A stretch of 64,000 bases of DNA from Limonium bicolor (taxonomy: Eukaryota > Streptophyta > Magnoliopsida > Caryophyllales > Plumbaginaceae), in assembly GCA_023374045.1 (NCBI GenBank), contig CM041782.1, positions 183,228,925-183,292,924 of the forward strand. Reading direction: 5' to 3'. Position numbers and translations under genes: made by a program. This document shows, one piece after another, positions 11,601 through 23,752 of the stretch (positions within the stretch are counted from its first letter, which is position 1; each line of letters opens with the position of its first letter). The notes beneath the pieces were generated by a model, which made no database searches, had not been told where the DNA came from, and saw only the letters and a list, made by a program, of their open reading frames with translations.

Positions 11601-12655
11601 ATGAGTAGAAGTCCGATATAGTTTCGGCCACGTGTGAGGATAAGGAAACACAAGAGGTTGGATCCGAATCCTGGCTGTAATCTTTTCCATGGACCAATTC
11701 CCTTGAATGGGTAGCATCCTGGATTAGTGGGCCACCCTAAAGCCCGGTGGTGGGATGTAGTAATCCCTGCCCGGAGCTCATACCGACTTAACTGGAAGTA
11801 AAGTATGTAAGAAGTAAGCATTGTATGTGTATTGGTCTTGACTATTGTAAGTCATTGACCGGAAGTAAAAGAGTATTGAACACCCGATTAACCCGGGTGT
11901 GTAATGAGGCTAACAAGACCTTTGTATGTATTGGAGAATTGTATCTCCGTAATGCGGTGAGTATGGGTAAGTATGAACGGTTGACTTGAATTGCCTTCCT
12001 TGTATGTATTGTATGTATGTATGCTTTGTGAAATGAATGTATTGAATTGTATTGTATAAAGCATGTATGTATGTATGTATGAATGAAACGAACCGCATGT
12101 ATTCGACCAATTAGTTGGTGTACCCTCGCTAGTACGCGGGGTATGCGGTTATCATATTCAGCGTAAGCTGACCCCCTCGGGGGAATGTTTTTACTCCACA
12201 GGTACCCGCGAGGCATGAAGGTAGAGTAAGGACCGGATGTAATTGTTTTTGGTAGTTAGTAGGATTGAAACGGTGTACTGAGTTGTACACGGCTAAGGCC
12301 TTTTTGTATAGCCGGTGTACCATGTGGTACACCTTTTTGGATAATGAATTTGATTGGATAGAAAGGAGTAGTTGTATCAACTCTTAATTTTTGGGAAGTA
12401 GTATTGGAATGTAATTCGTATAACTTGGATACTCGGTAATCAAATGTAAGTAAGTATTTGGCATTGTAAGTAAGTAGTATGTATTCAATTATTCTAATCA
12501 TCAGACCGACACGGTAAGTAGTAGTAGCCTTGTTATCCTTGGAAGGCTAACGGCGTTGTATCACCCGCCAGGAGTAAGTAAGTATTCCGCTGCGAGTAAG
12601 GTAATTATGGGCATGATTAGAGGATAATGGAAGGATTAACGGTTGCGGTGTTACA
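8606..12655 (+). repeat. 5' LTR of element A (4050 bp)
   Basis: TG...CA ended and followed by a primer-binding site. It matches 19256-22043 plus 35061-36291. The first 2.8 kb is almost identical in the two LTRs, while the last 1.25 kb shows many one-base deletions in the 3' copy. It contains the palindrome array at 10.56-10.96 kb and a gtat-rich tract near 12.0-12.1 kb. ORFs inside it are not credible genes. Confidence 0.93.
10562..10955. repeat. Six-unit palindrome array in 5' LTR of A
   Basis: Six units begin near 10562, 10634, 10706, 10777, 10848 and 10919, giving a 71-72 base period. Each unit has an arm such as gaccgaacttgc, a near copy gaccggacttgc, then the arm's reverse complement gcaagttcggtc. 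Some units carry gaccttgc with a compensating ggtc on the other arm, so the pairing is kept. RNA from this region would fold into a row of hairpins. Confidence 0.88.
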
Positions 12656-12660
12656 AAAAG

Positions 12661-12672
12661 TGGTATCAGAGC
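12661..12672 (+). promoter_or_regulatory. Primer-binding site of element A
   Basis: TGGTATCAGAGC, five bases after the LTR end, is the standard plant site complementary to the 3' end of initiator Met-tRNA. Reverse transcription would start here. Confidence 0.93.
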
Positions 12673-13552
12673 GAAGTCTCGCTCTGATGATTAGAATCTT
12701 AAGAGTAGTGATTACCGAGTTAGGATTTCAACCGTCCTAAGACGGATACTTAGAAACCTTACTAGGAACTACCGTTGTTAACAACGGATACCCTTAACGT
12801 CTGCAAAGACGATACCATTGTTGAATCAAGACCACGTGGTCATAGTATCACGGCATCTAATGTAATCCACACTTGTTCAGATGTCAGGACGAGGTCCAGG
12901 CCGAACAAGAGGAGGGACCAATGATGGACCGAGCACGCAGACGATAGCTGAAATCGTCGCCGCCACGGTAGCACAGATGCTACCGGATGTAATCACCGCT
13001 GTACAACAAACACAACAAAACCAGCAGCAGCAACAACAGCAGCAGCAGCCCGACCCGCCTCATCCCCGTGAGACCAATTGGGTAAAAGCAGTCGCCGACC
13101 TTCGACCTCCATGCTTTAGAGGTAAGAGCGATCCCGCCAAGCTCGAGGCTTATCTCTCTGAGATGGAGACGGCATTCGAGACACTTGAGACTCCCGCTGG
13201 AGTTCGAGTGAGGATAGCTGCGTATTACCTCAAGGACGTGGCTATGGACTGGTGGAAGCTCATTAAGGCCGAGCACGTAGCCGACCCTGCATTCGGTTGG
13301 GAAGCATTCACCTCTCTCCTCCGATCTAAGTATTATCCCGAGCATGTCAAGACCAAGAAAAGGCTTAAGCTCGATGCCCTGAAAATGACCGAGAAGATGA
13401 CGGTTGATGAATATTACCGCACCTTCACCTCTCTTCTCCGACTCCTACCCGACCTTGGGTATACCGGCCAAGTCTTGGTCGACCGCTTCTATGGCGGATT
13501 GAGCCATCGACTCCGGTATGGCATGGGCTTCACACGGTTTACCTCCCTTCAG

Positions 13553-13638
13553 GTAAACAAGTTGAACCCTTAAAAGCCATGAGTAATGTGAATTAGTATT
13601 CCCGTATGTAAGTGTAACCTAATGCCTAAGTAATTCAG
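13553..13638 (+). other. Predicted intron 1 of gag, element A
   Basis: Phase-0 GT-AG interval (CAG|GTAAAC ... TTCAG|GAG). Joining its edges puts ECY-HAASR directly after the capsid, matching ECY-EAASR in B at the same point. Read through, the interval quickly hits stops. Confidence 0.75.
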
Positions 13639-13912
13639 GAGTGTTACCATGCTGCATCTCGAGTTGAGATCACCTGCTAGCTAAGAGATGAGGAGCAAGC
13701 GCTGAAGCGCAAGGTGAGCAGCAAGGGCAACACCTCCGATGACCAAAACCAATCCAAACCCTGGAAGAAGAAGAAAAGGAAGCATTCCCATCAGAAGAAC
13801 ACTTCCGGAGACGGCGGTGCCCATACTGAGAAGGGCAGGGCAGCTGAGCCATTGCAGCTCGCCTACACCGCACCAGTGGCAGCGAAGCCACTGAGGTCTC
13901 AGCCCTACAGGG

Positions 13913-14005
13913 GTAAGAACCCGAAACCGAATTAGTACACTTGTGAATTTGTATGTATATGGAGTATTGTAAGTATACCGAACCTCGCTAACTTAGAAGC
14001 TATAG
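13913..14005 (+). other. Predicted intron 2 of gag, element A
   Basis: Phase-1 interval with consensus donor GTAAGA and acceptor TATAG. It restores the frame into the first zinc knuckle. It corresponds in position and phase to B's interval 47792-47876. Confidence 0.75.
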
Positions 14006-14539
14006 GTTCTGGATTTGGCCAAGGCAAGAACCAATCTGATGGCCGCAGCTACATATGCCGTAACTGCAACAAGGATCATCCCGGCACAGATTGCCAAGGA
14101 AGGGAGATCCGCTGCTACACTTGCCAGAAGCCGGGGCACCGTGCCAATGCATGCCCAGAAAACTCTAAGCCCAAGGGCAACTACCAGGGCTACAAGCAGC
14201 GTGAAGGCAAGGAGGTTGCATCTGGCGATGCTCATGCCCAGCATGCCTCACAGGGACAGGGATCCCGAGGTCTGCAAAAGGGCGCACCGTAGAGGCAGCC
14301 GGCCTTACACATCATTGACCGTGACGGGACCGGGACTAAGTCCGGCCCAGGTAACTACCATAACCTTTAATCCTTGAAGAGCATGTCTAAGTATCAAAGT
14401 AATTGTATGAATGGGAGCATGAATGTGTAAGTACTTAAAGTATGAATTTAAATATGAGTAAGTAACATGGAAGTAAGTATTGAACATGAAATGAATTAGT
14501 AAGCCTAGAACTTACACTAGATATAATCTACCACCTTAG

Positions 14540-15278
14540 GGAAATTCCTTATCTGTTACCCAATACCTTCGAACTCACCTCATGAAGAGACCGACATCGC
14601 CACTCACCACTTCAACAACGAACAGTGTCAGGTCATCCGCCCAGGTATGATCTTATTAAAAGGATACCTAACACCCGAGGCACAAGTTTCAATCATCCGA
14701 CGATGCAACGAGTTAGGAATGGGTCCAGGAGGATTTTATACACCCGAATTCCCCGGTGGAGCTACAATGAAGCTGAAAATGATGTGCTTGGGAAAGGATT
14801 GGAACCCTTATACCAAGACATACCAAACAACGCGAGCAGGAGACGGAGCAACACCTCCAGCAATACCCCCAGAATTCCAAACGCTTGTCACACAAGCTGT
14901 AGAAATCGCACAACAGTACGAAGATGAACCAATCCCTGCACTTGAAGCAGATCTATGTATCGTCAACTTCTATGAGAAAGAAGGACGACTTGGCTTGCAC
15001 CAAGATAAGGATGAGACAGCGGAATCTCTTGAACTAGGAGTGCCTGTCGTGTCTTGGTCCATTGGTGACGACGCCGTATTTTTGTATAGCGAGCAAAAGC
15101 GTGTGGACCTCGCAGAGAAATTGGTATTGAGATCAGGAGATGTTCTTATCATGGGTGGTAATCAAGGTTGCTGTATCACGGGATCCAGAAGATCAAGTTG
15201 AATGCGGCACCACCGGCAATAATTAATGCCGCACACATGAAACCAGGACGCCTGAACCTTACCTTTAGAAAGTATTAA
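14540..15278 (+). pseudogene. AlkB-like 2OG-Fe(II) dioxygenase domain, element A (frameshifted)
   Basis: Predicted terminal exon encoding an AlkB-family dioxygenase of the plant ALKBH1 type. Family members oxidise methyl groups off nucleic-acid bases using 2-oxoglutarate, oxygen and Fe(II). The frame runs from a conserved GKFLICYP start through MMCLGKDWNP, CIVNFY and the iron motif HQD (His codon 14998-15000, Asp 15004-15006) to SGDVLIMGG. A one-base loss near 15160 then shifts frame. The second iron-binding His (15177-15179, YHG) and the 2OG-binding motif RLNLTFR near 15251-15269 follow in the new frame, ending with TAA at 15276-15278. The enzyme from this copy would therefore be truncated and inactive. 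It aligns along its length with the intact copy in B. Confidence 0.85.
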
Positions 15279-15347
15279 TCTTGTAGCATCATGTAATCCA
15301 GTAGTAACGTGTATTAGAGACACAGTATGTATGATGGATGGTTATTA

Positions 15348-15353
15348 AATAAA
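15348..15353 (+). terminator. AATAAA after AlkB exon, element A
   Basis: Poly(A) signal about 70 bases past the AlkB stop and before the pol acceptor. Element B has AATAAA in the equivalent place, which supports AlkB as a terminal exon. Confidence 0.55.
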
Positions 15354-15420
15354 AGCAGTGTTGGTTATTAAATTCCACTTGCGTTCCACCATCTTTACTT
15401 ATAATCTCATGAATCATTAG

Positions 15421-18400
15421 GTTGTGGACTCGGTACCGAAGGTAACTTGAGTATCCTCACCGAAGAACAAGCCGGCAAGAGCGGCACCATTCTAACGGGA
15501 ACATTCCCAGTAAACGGCATCGAAGCCTCAGTATTATTCGACTCCGGCACCTCTCACACCTTTGTATTGCCATCATTCGCTACAAGGTTGGGGCTAGACG
15601 CAGATGAGCTACCGAATTTCTTGGTTACTCTCCCGTCGAAGGAGCGGGTAAAGTGTACTAAGTATTACCACACCGCCACAATTCAAATCAAAGGTGAAGC
15701 GTTTCCCATTTCCTTCATTGAATTCAATGGATTGGGATTCGACCTTATAATTGGAATGAACTGGTTGGAGCGGCACAAGGGGAGAATCCTATGCGCCGAG
15801 CATCGCTTGCTGCTCAAGAGTCCATCTGGGGTCACTGTATCATACCGCCAGAGACCGAGAGAGCCTTCAACTACAGTCATCTCCGCTATGGCAATGTATC
15901 GGGAGCTCAGAAAGGGACATGAAGTGTATTTATGCCATGTGCAAGATCTGGAAAGAGATCCAAAATTCAGTGATGATGTGACAGTAGTCTCAGAATTTCC
16001 TGATGTATTCCCGAAAGAGCTACCTGGTATGCCACCACAGAGAGCGGTAGAGTTTGAAATCGACCTTGTACCGGGTACTGGTCCCATTGCTAGGGCACCA
16101 TGCCGCATGGCACCAGCAGAAATGACAGAGCTCAAAGAGCAACTACGTGACCTACTCGACAATGGGTTTATACGCCCGAGCGTATCACCCTGGGGAGCAC
16201 CGGTCCTCTTCGTGAAGAAGAAGGACGGTAGTCTCCGCCTCTGCATTGACTACCGCGAATTAAATGCGGTCACAGTAAAGAACAAATATCCATTGCCACG
16301 CATCGACGACCTGTTCGATCAGTTGAAGGGAGCTTCGGTCTTTTCTAAGATTGATCTCCGATCCGGATATCACCAAATTGCTATCAAAGAGCAAGATATC
16401 GAGAAAACAGTATTCCGAACAAGATATGGCCACTACGAATTCACGGTGATGCCATTCGGTTTGTCTAACGCACCAGCCGAATTCATGGACTTAATGAATC
16501 GATTATTCAGTGATCAGCTGGACACTTCAGTAGTAGTATTCATCGACGACATCCTTGTGTATTCAAGTCAGAAGCATGAAAACCATTTGAGAAGAGTACT
16601 TGAGACACTGCGCGAGAACCAGCTGTATGCGAAGTTCTCCAAATGCGAGTTTTGGCTAGATCAGGTATCATTCCTCGGTCATGTCATCTCGAGCGCGGGC
16701 ATTTCAGTAGATCCATCCAAAATCGAAGCAGTGCGATCATGGCCTAGACCTAAGACTGTTACCGACATCCGGAGCTTTCTTGGTTTAGCCGGTTATTACC
16801 GGAGGTTTGTAAAGGACTTCTCAAAAGTCGCTAAGCCCATGACGTCATTGATGAAGAAAGATGCACCGTTTGTATGGACAAGCGAGTGCGAGGTATCCTT
16901 CCAGAAACTAAAAGACTCATTGACCTCAGCGCCAATTCTCACACTTCCAGAGGGCACAGAGGGATTTGAGGTGTATTGTGATGCATCGGGCAAGGGCATG
17001 GGATGCGTACTCATGCAGCATGGCAAGGTAGTAGCATACGCCTCCCGCCAGCTGAAAAAGCATGAGGAGAATTACCCGACACATGATCTAGAGTTAGGAG
17101 CCATTGTCTTCGCCTTGAAGATATGGCGACACTATCTCTATGGGGTAAGCATCACCATCTACTCCGACCACAAAAGTTTGCAGTATGTATTACAAGAAGA
17201 ATTGAACTAAGACAGAGGAGGTGGATGGAGTTCCTCTCAGATTACGACATCAACCTCCAGTATAAAGAAGGGAAGGCAAACGTTGTAGCCGACGCCCTGA
17301 GTCGTCGAGCACACTCGCTCCATTCGCTACTCGCTTCTTCTAGCTTGGTTGACGAGGTGCGAGACGCTCAGTTGAGCGACCCTTACTTCACAGAGATCAG
17401 ACAGAAAATCACAGAGGGTACCTTCGAGAACCGAAAGTACGACTTCAAATTGCATGAAGATGGTCTGATCCGTTTGAATGGCAGATTATGCGTCCCCCGA
17501 AGCAATGCTGAGCTAAGGGATCGCATTCTGCGAGAGTCACATTGTTCGACATTGCATGTCCATCCGGGAGCCTCTAAAATGTACAAAGACATGAAGAGTA
17601 CTTCTGGTGGTCAGGAATGAAATCAGACGTGACTGAGTATGTTCTAAGGTGTCTCACATGCCAGAAGGTGAAGTTCGAGCACCGAAGACCGGGAGGAATG
17701 GTGCAATCCATGCCCATTCCGGAGTGGAAATTCCACGATATCTCTATGGATTTTGTTGTTGGACTCCCACCTGCTAGGGGAGGACTCAACATGATCTGGG
17801 TAGTAGTCGATCGTCTCACCAAGGTTGCCCGATTCATACCGATGAAGGACACCTGGAAGGTGGCGAAGCTCGCGGAGCTATTCGACAAGGAGATCATCCG
17901 ACACCACGGAGTCCCGAAAACCATTGTATCTGACCGCGACACCAGATTTCTTTCGAGATACTGGAGAGCAACACGGGAAGCGCTTGGTACTGATTGAAGC
18001 TTAGCACCGCCTTCCATCCACAGACCGACGGTCAGACAGAAAGGACCATCCAACACTAGAGGATATGCTTAGGGCATGTGCCTTAGACTTCCAGGGGAGC
18101 TGGATTGAGAAGCTTCATCTTATCGAGTTTTCGTATAACAATAGCTATCATGCTTCGATTAAGATGTCGCCATTCCAAGCTTTGTATGGTAGACCTTGCC
18201 GTACCCCGTTGTGTTGGGATGAGTCAAGCGAAGCGGTCATCATAGGACCGGAGTATTTGGAACAAGTACAAGCTGAGGTACAACAAATCCGAGCAAATAT
18301 GAAAGCAGCCCAAGATAGACAGAAATCCTATGCGGATGTGCGACGACGCGACCTTGAGTTCGCCGTGGGCGACCAAGTGTTCTTGCGTGTCTCACCTATG

Positions 18401-18787
18401 AAGGGTGTCTTTCGATTTGGCCAAAAGGGCAAGCTGAGCCCGAAATTTGTAGGCCCGTATACCATTACCGAGAGGATTGGAGCCGTAGCTTATAGGCTAG
18501 CATTGCCTGAAGAATTGGGGCGTGTTCATGATGTCTTTCATGTATCACAACTCAAGAAATATATAGCCGATCCCTCTCATGTATTAGAACCCGAACACTT
18601 ATCCCTAGAGCCGACGATGAGATATGTCGAGACTCCATTGCGAATCCTTGATACAAAGACAAGAGACACTCGCCATAAATCAGTACGAATGGTGAAGGTC
18701 TTGTGGTCTAACCACGATGTCGAGGAAGCGACTTGGGAATTAGAGGACGCCATGAAGGCGAAGTACCCGAATCTATTTGTAGACTAG
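15421..18787 (+). pseudogene. pol: pol of element A (PR-RT-RH-INT-chromodomain), frameshifted
   Basis: Encodes the enzymes for reverse transcription and integration. In order: protease with DSGTSH (about 15540); reverse transcriptase with the catalytic FIDDILVYS (about 16540) and LRSGYHQI; RNase H with YCDASGKG (about 16975) and YSDHKSLQY; integrase with a zinc region ending CLTCQK (about 17655), core residues in SMDFVVG and VSDRDTRF, and HPQTDGQ; a GPY/F-type KFVGPY segment; and a C-terminal chromodomain (VKVLWSNH...EEATWELE) ending at 18787. Chromodomains steer integration to marked heterochromatin. The main frame breaks near 17200, 17600 and 17995, each explained by a small deletion. There is no good ATG at the 5' end, which fits expression by splicing from gag. 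Confidence 0.9.
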
Positions 18788-19242
18788 ATGTCTAGTATCC
18801 GTATAGTACGGAGGGTACGGGGCGTACCGTTTTTAAGGGGGGTAGAGCCTTTTGCTTTTGCATTACTTCGGGTTAGCATTGCATAGTATGTATGTATTGT
18901 AATGGTATTTTGTAGGCACGTTTAGTGCTAATTGTATTTATTGGCACAAAGTAGTGCTAGTAGTATTCAGTATGTAGTACGATGAGTATGGTAAGTGTAT
19001 GGTATGTGTGTAATGAGTATTGCGTTTGTGCTGTATGGTATGTGAATGGTATTGTGCAGTGTATTGTGGAATGTGTGAATTGAATTGAGTATGGTGTATG
19101 GCATCTGAATTGTGTATGCTAGTAGTATAAGAATTGTGAACACCTTGTAAGGTGGTAGTAGAATGTATTGTGGCAATTGGCTTGCCAAATGAGTAGAAAT
19201 GGTAAACCGTAACCTTGAGCAACTTTGAGGGCAAAGTTTCTT

Positions 19243-19250
19243 AAGGGGGG
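19243..19250 (+). promoter_or_regulatory. Polypurine tract of element A
   Basis: AAGGGGGG, five bases before the 3' LTR and the second-strand priming site. An identical tract precedes the 3' LTR of B. Confidence 0.85.
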
Positions 19251-19255
19251 TAGAT

Positions 19256-22043
19256 TGAAATACCCCGTAATTAAAAACAGTGATTAATTAGACTAATTAT
19301 ATTTTTAAAGGCTTAATTACACTTAAATAAATACGAGGGAACAAATCCCGAAGAAAACAGACCTTTAAATGGGTTAAAAGCATAAACGAACCGTAAAGCG
19401 TGTTTTTCGAGGAAACCGGGAAAACACGACTTTAAGCGGGTCAAATAGACTCGTAACAGTTTTGGTCAACTAAATAATCATTAATAAATATTAGTGAAGC
19501 CTTAGAACCAATAAAATTAATTAAACGAGAAAATTCCGGTAAACGGGTCTCCGTTAGCGAATACCGGAAAAACGAGAACATACGGGGCACAAACTGCAAT
19601 AACAACAAGTTGCTGTGTCCCAATTGTAAATAAAGAAATTAAAAATCTGTGTGTGGGGGGAGTGTGGACCGATTTTCCCTCCCTCTCTCATTTATTTAAT
19701 AACTCCTAATACACTAGAAGACAAAAACTATAAACTAGGAAAGAGGGAAAGGAAAAAATTACAAAAGTGAGAGTGAGTCTCTCTCCTACCATCTCCCTCA
19801 CTTCCACCATACAGCACCCCCTCCTTCCTCTCTGAATTCTTCCCTCCTTCACCGAGCTCCCATGGAGTTTTGAAGAAAACTCACACAACCCACAACTTCT
19901 CTCCATTGTTGTGCCTTCATCCTTTGTCCAAAAATTATAAAAACCATACCATTGGAATCCCCTTGCAAAGGAGAACATCTTCCTCTTTCCAAAAATCCGA
20001 AAACTCCATTTTCTTTTTTGTGGGTGTTCCCCATTTGAAGATTCAAGTCCATCATTAGAAGCACCTTCACCTCCTTATCATCTTGAGGTAAAAAGAAATT
20101 CGAAAATCCATCATTTCTAGCCCTTGTTTGCATTATAAGAATTTCCATGTTTTGAACTCTTGGTTCTTCTTGCTCCAGCCGATTTTGGCTTCTTATTTGG
20201 GCTAGGAATCTTGTTCCCTTGCTAACCAAGGACTTCATTCACCCATTGGAAGGTAATACCCATTTCTAAACCCTAAAACATCTAGATTATAGGGTTAGTA
20301 TAAAATGAATGCTAAAATGGTTAGTGTGTATTGGTATGGTGGTTGTAGCATTGTGTATTGTGTGAGAAAGAACAAAGAAGAAGGAAAGAAGGAAGGAGAA
20401 GGCAAGAAATAAAGGAAAAACTAGTGAGACAAGGTAATTACCTTTACCTTGAACTAGTTTTATATTGCGTAATGTAACAGTTTTTGAGTAGTAAAATGAG
20501 TAATGAATTGAGTAATGAGTAGTAAGTATATTGTAGTATAATGAGGAATGATATTGTAACAGTTTTGAAGTTTTTAAATGAGTTTTAAAAGCTTGGGAAA
20601 ACCTTGGGTAGTATGTGTATATGTGCAGGAATTTATGTTATTGTAGTAGTGTTGGAATGTGTATAAGAAGTGTTGTGTAAACAGGTTGTGAGAATATGAA
20701 TATGTGAGCTGAATTAATGTGTGGAGAATGTTAAAAATATAAGGGAGACTATGTCAAATTTTGTGTAGGAATGAGAGGACTTAAGTTGTTTAGGAAGAGG
20801 AAGTATTTGGAGAGTTTAAAAGGAGTGTTTAGTAGCTTGTAACAGATTTGAATATGAGTTTGTAAATGGGATGGAATTAGGTTGTGAGTTAATGTATTTA
20901 AGATGCTAAGAGTGGCATTGGATGAGGGAGTATTGGAGGACAAGTGTTGAGGGAAAAATCTGTAGCATAATAGAGGAAACCAAAAATTGTAGCATTAGTG
21001 TGAGGAAAAATAATGTAAGTGTTGAATTGAAATGATGAAAATTGGTGTAAGTTGTGTAGGAATTGAGTAGCAAGTTTGGTGGATGAACGAAGGTGATTTA
21101 GAGTGTTTAATTAGTGCTAAATCATGTGGGGAAGTATTGGTAAAGATTGGGGAAGCAATGGTAAAGAAAACACCCAAAAACAGATTTTAAAACTGAAGTA
21201 CTGGGCCGGACCGGACTTGCGACCGGACTTGCAAGTTCGGTCGAGCCCAGATTTACAAAGACGGGAAACCTTCTAGAATCGACCGACCTTGCGACCGGAC
21301 TTGCAAGTTCGGTCGGACCAGAAAATTCTCCCGTCAGAAACCTTCTGGAATGGACCGAACTTGCGACCGGACTTGCAAGTTCGGTCGGCCAGAAAAATTC
21401 CCGTAATGCAAGCTACTGGAATGGACCGACCTTGCGACCGGACTTGCAAGGTCGGTCGGGCTAAAATTTTCACATACGAAACTTACTGGAATGGACCGAC
21501 CTTGGGACCGGACTTGCAAGGTCGGTCGGCCCTGAAATTTTCACACGATGTAGCTTACTGACTTGGACCGAACTTGCGACCGGACTTGCAAGTTCGGTCG
21601 AGTCAAAACAAAAAAAAATGTTTTATTATATGATTATAGTTATCATATGTATATATATATGCCTATACAAATATAAGCATATATAAGTAGTAATACACCA
21701 TTAATGAAGTAATAATGGTAAGAAAGTAAGTGAATGAGTAAGGCAACAAATTTAAGAAGTAGTAAAGAAAAGAATGGTGTTATAACCAAGTAAGAAAGTA
21801 ATGAAGTAGTAAGTATACATTGAAGGTATCAATGAAGGAGTAAGATAGATCAATAATAGACCATTGATCATACAACTTCATGTATGTATAGGAATCGAAT
21901 AGTTGCACGTTGAAGGAACCTGGTAGTACGAAAACGTTGGTGAACGGTATGATTTCTTCATGCCCTGTATCCTAACTTGGTTACCCCGATTTGTGTGCTT
22001 ATGTGATCACCAATAAGATAAAAGCATGAATCGGACTTATATT
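19256..22043 (+). repeat. 3' LTR of element A, first part
   Basis: Copy of 8606-11397 with few changes. It stops at ACTTATATT, where element C is inserted, and resumes at 35061. The last five bases (22039-22043, ATATT) are one copy of C's target duplication. Confidence 0.93.
21207..21601. repeat. Palindrome array in 3' LTR of A
   Basis: The same six units as at 10562-10955. Where the 5' copy has mismatched arms (aagtttggtc, aaggtcagtc), this copy has the perfectly paired form (aagttcggtc, aaggtcggtc). Confidence 0.88.
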
Positions 22044-23645
22044 TGATGAGTGTGAAATATGAATGGTTCTAATGGTCTTTAATGTCTATTTTGTATACGC
22101 GAATTGATACTATTCCACACTTATCTTGCGTTTTTCTGTGGTTTGTTGTTTGTTAAGGCTTGATACACTTTTTCTATGTTAAATGCAGAGAAAAGCCAAG
22201 GAAACACTAGATTAACTCACAAGGGAGGTAATGCAGCAAACGGGGGTCGAATCGGAGTCAAAATGAAGAAGTTAGAGGATTTTTAAGGTGTGTCCGAGCT
22301 TGTGTCCGAACTTCCAAGTTCGGACGCAAGTCGAGAGTTTGTATGCTGCGCCTGATGGGATGTCCGAACTTCGGTCCGAACATCGAAGTTCGGACATAGT
22401 TGAGAAAAGCCGGAGGTCTGAAGTACGGAGCATGTCCGAACTTGTGTCCGAACATCAAAGTTCGGACACAGGTCGAAACTTTCTGAATTGAATCGCTCAA
22501 AGCATTGTGTCCGAACTTTGAAGTTCGGACCAATGTTCGGACGGCACGAAAATTACAGCACAAACTCGGCGTTTTGAAGGGAAAAAGAGAGAGAAAAGGT
22601 CTATTTAAATGACCTAATCAGAGGGAGAAGGTATTCACGCATCATCGATCATTACAACACTCCCTTCCACACTGATAAACGAGGTTCTCTCCAATCATCC
22701 ACGCCAATTGCATCGGTTCGCCTTCATCCACATTCACCAATCATTCCATCATCGTTCTGGAGGAGCATCGACAGAGGGAAGTGCGACTATCATCTTCAAC
22801 CTTGCACCTGCATCCACCGGGATAGTCAATCAACAAAAGGGTTTTTCTACCTTTAGATAGTTTCTATGTTGATTGTATTTATCTTTTCATTGGCAATGTC
22901 TGGCTAGTAGGGATTAACTCTGGGGTAGGGTTGTTCAAGATGGATTCAATGTAGTTAAGAATTCTGCAATTTGATTATGAGGCTGTAACGGATTGTTTTC
23001 AGGTTAATGACTATCAATTTTCTTCTCTATTAATTTCGCGAGTTATAGAGTTGTTCTGCGAAACCTATTAAGATCAGACAAGGTGATTAGTAGGGAGTTC
23101 GAGTTAACCTGGGAATTTGGGGAAGGATTAGTCGGATAGATAATCTTTCCTACAAACGCTAACAATTCTTTGTGCTTATTCCGCCTGTATGTGTTTTGCC
23201 AACTGCTAGATTAGAGTTGACATGTCCTGATAGGTGAGCTCTTCAATGAACTAGGATTTAGCATTGAAGAGATAGGAAGAATTGGCCTTTCCGTTCTCAT
23301 AATTAAGTTGTAGAAGTTACTAGATTTAATCAAGAAAGAACAACCTGAACCCGGAGTTCCACTCGTACAATCAAACTCATCATTCATTTTACTGATTGCT
23401 TATTTCAATTCTGATTTGCATTTATTCGATTCGGATTCAAAAACAATTCACAACCCCCTGAATTTGCAGTTTTATTAGGATTTAGGATAGGACTTAGGCT
23501 TATTTATTCAAGTCCCACGGTTCGATACTTGGTTGCTTAACTTTCTATACTATAGTGACCGGGATTTTTGCAACCCGACAGACTTATTGATTATTATTTT
23601 CTAGATTAATTGTTTAGTTTTAGTAGATCAATTACCCTGTTTGCA
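22044..23645 (+). repeat. 5' LTR of element C
   Basis: TG...CA ended and nearly identical to 33470-35055, apart from a patch near 33.77-33.85 kb. It carries a four-unit palindrome array. No gene inside. Confidence 0.93.
22291..22545. repeat. Palindrome array in 5' LTR of C
   Basis: Four units start near 22291, 22361, 22432 and 22505, a period of 70-73. The arm tgtccgaactt is followed by a near copy gtccgaacatc and the reverse complement aagttcggaca. Spacers carry tcgagagt. Confidence 0.85.
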
Positions 23646-23648
23646 AAA

Positions 23649-23666
23649 TGGCGCCGTTGCCGGGGA
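23649..23666 (+). promoter_or_regulatory. Primer-binding site of element C
   Basis: TGGCGCCGTTGCCGGGGA, three bases after the LTR end. This is the form typical of Athila and related elements. Confidence 0.9.
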
Positions 23667-23752
23667 CTTGACTTTGTCAAGTCCTTTGCCTTGGTTGTCA
23701 ATTGTTTTTATTTTATTTTATTTGTTTTGTTTAACTGTGCAGGTGTTAGTGA

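Larger units (their letters stand above)
12881..14350 (+). pseudogene. gag: gag of element A, three predicted exons, interrupted by stops
   Basis: Structural capsid/nucleocapsid gene. Exon 1 (12881-13552) encodes a glutamine-rich N-terminus and a retrotransposon Gag domain with the usual WW, YYP and EYY-type signatures. A GTAAAC...TTCAG intron leads to exon 2 (13639-13912), a lysine-rich linker, and a GTAAGA...TATAG intron leads to exon 3 (14006-14350), with two zinc knuckles (CRNCNKDHPGTDC and CYTCQKPGHRANAC). Without the introns the knuckles cannot join the capsid. The same intron positions and phases occur in element B. Breaks: a TAG in exon 2 near 13677 and a TAG at 14290-14292. The second is matched in B and may be meaningful. 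The start ATG is the first after the primer-binding site and matches B's. Confidence 0.8.
14351..15420 (+). other. Predicted alternative intron (gag to AlkB or gag to pol), element A
   Basis: Donor CAG|GTAACT at 14351 leaves one base of a codon. Acceptor CTTAG|GG at 14538-14539 opens the AlkB exon, and acceptor ATTAG|GT at 15419-15420 opens the pol exon. Both supply two bases, so both joins keep frame and both create glycine. Choosing the second skips AlkB, with its stop and AATAAA. Confidence 0.65.

Noticed and set aside
12661..12672. Possible tRNA gene near TGGTATCAGAGC
   Set aside because: Only the 12-base primer-binding complement is present. No cloverleaf or internal promoter boxes follow. 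The same holds at 46515 and 23649.
12980..13345. Minus-strand ORF with a leucine run
   Set aside because: The leucine tract is the complement of the glutamine codon repeat in gag.
15683..16246. 187-codon minus-strand frame within pol of A
   Set aside because: It is a shadow of the protease/reverse transcriptase coding frame on the other strand, with no domain of its own.
22291..22545. CRISPR-like regular repeat spacing
   Set aside because: Spacing near 70 bp resembles repeat plus spacer, but the units are palindromic words inside an LTR, the spacers are related to each other, and the genome is clearly plant nuclear.
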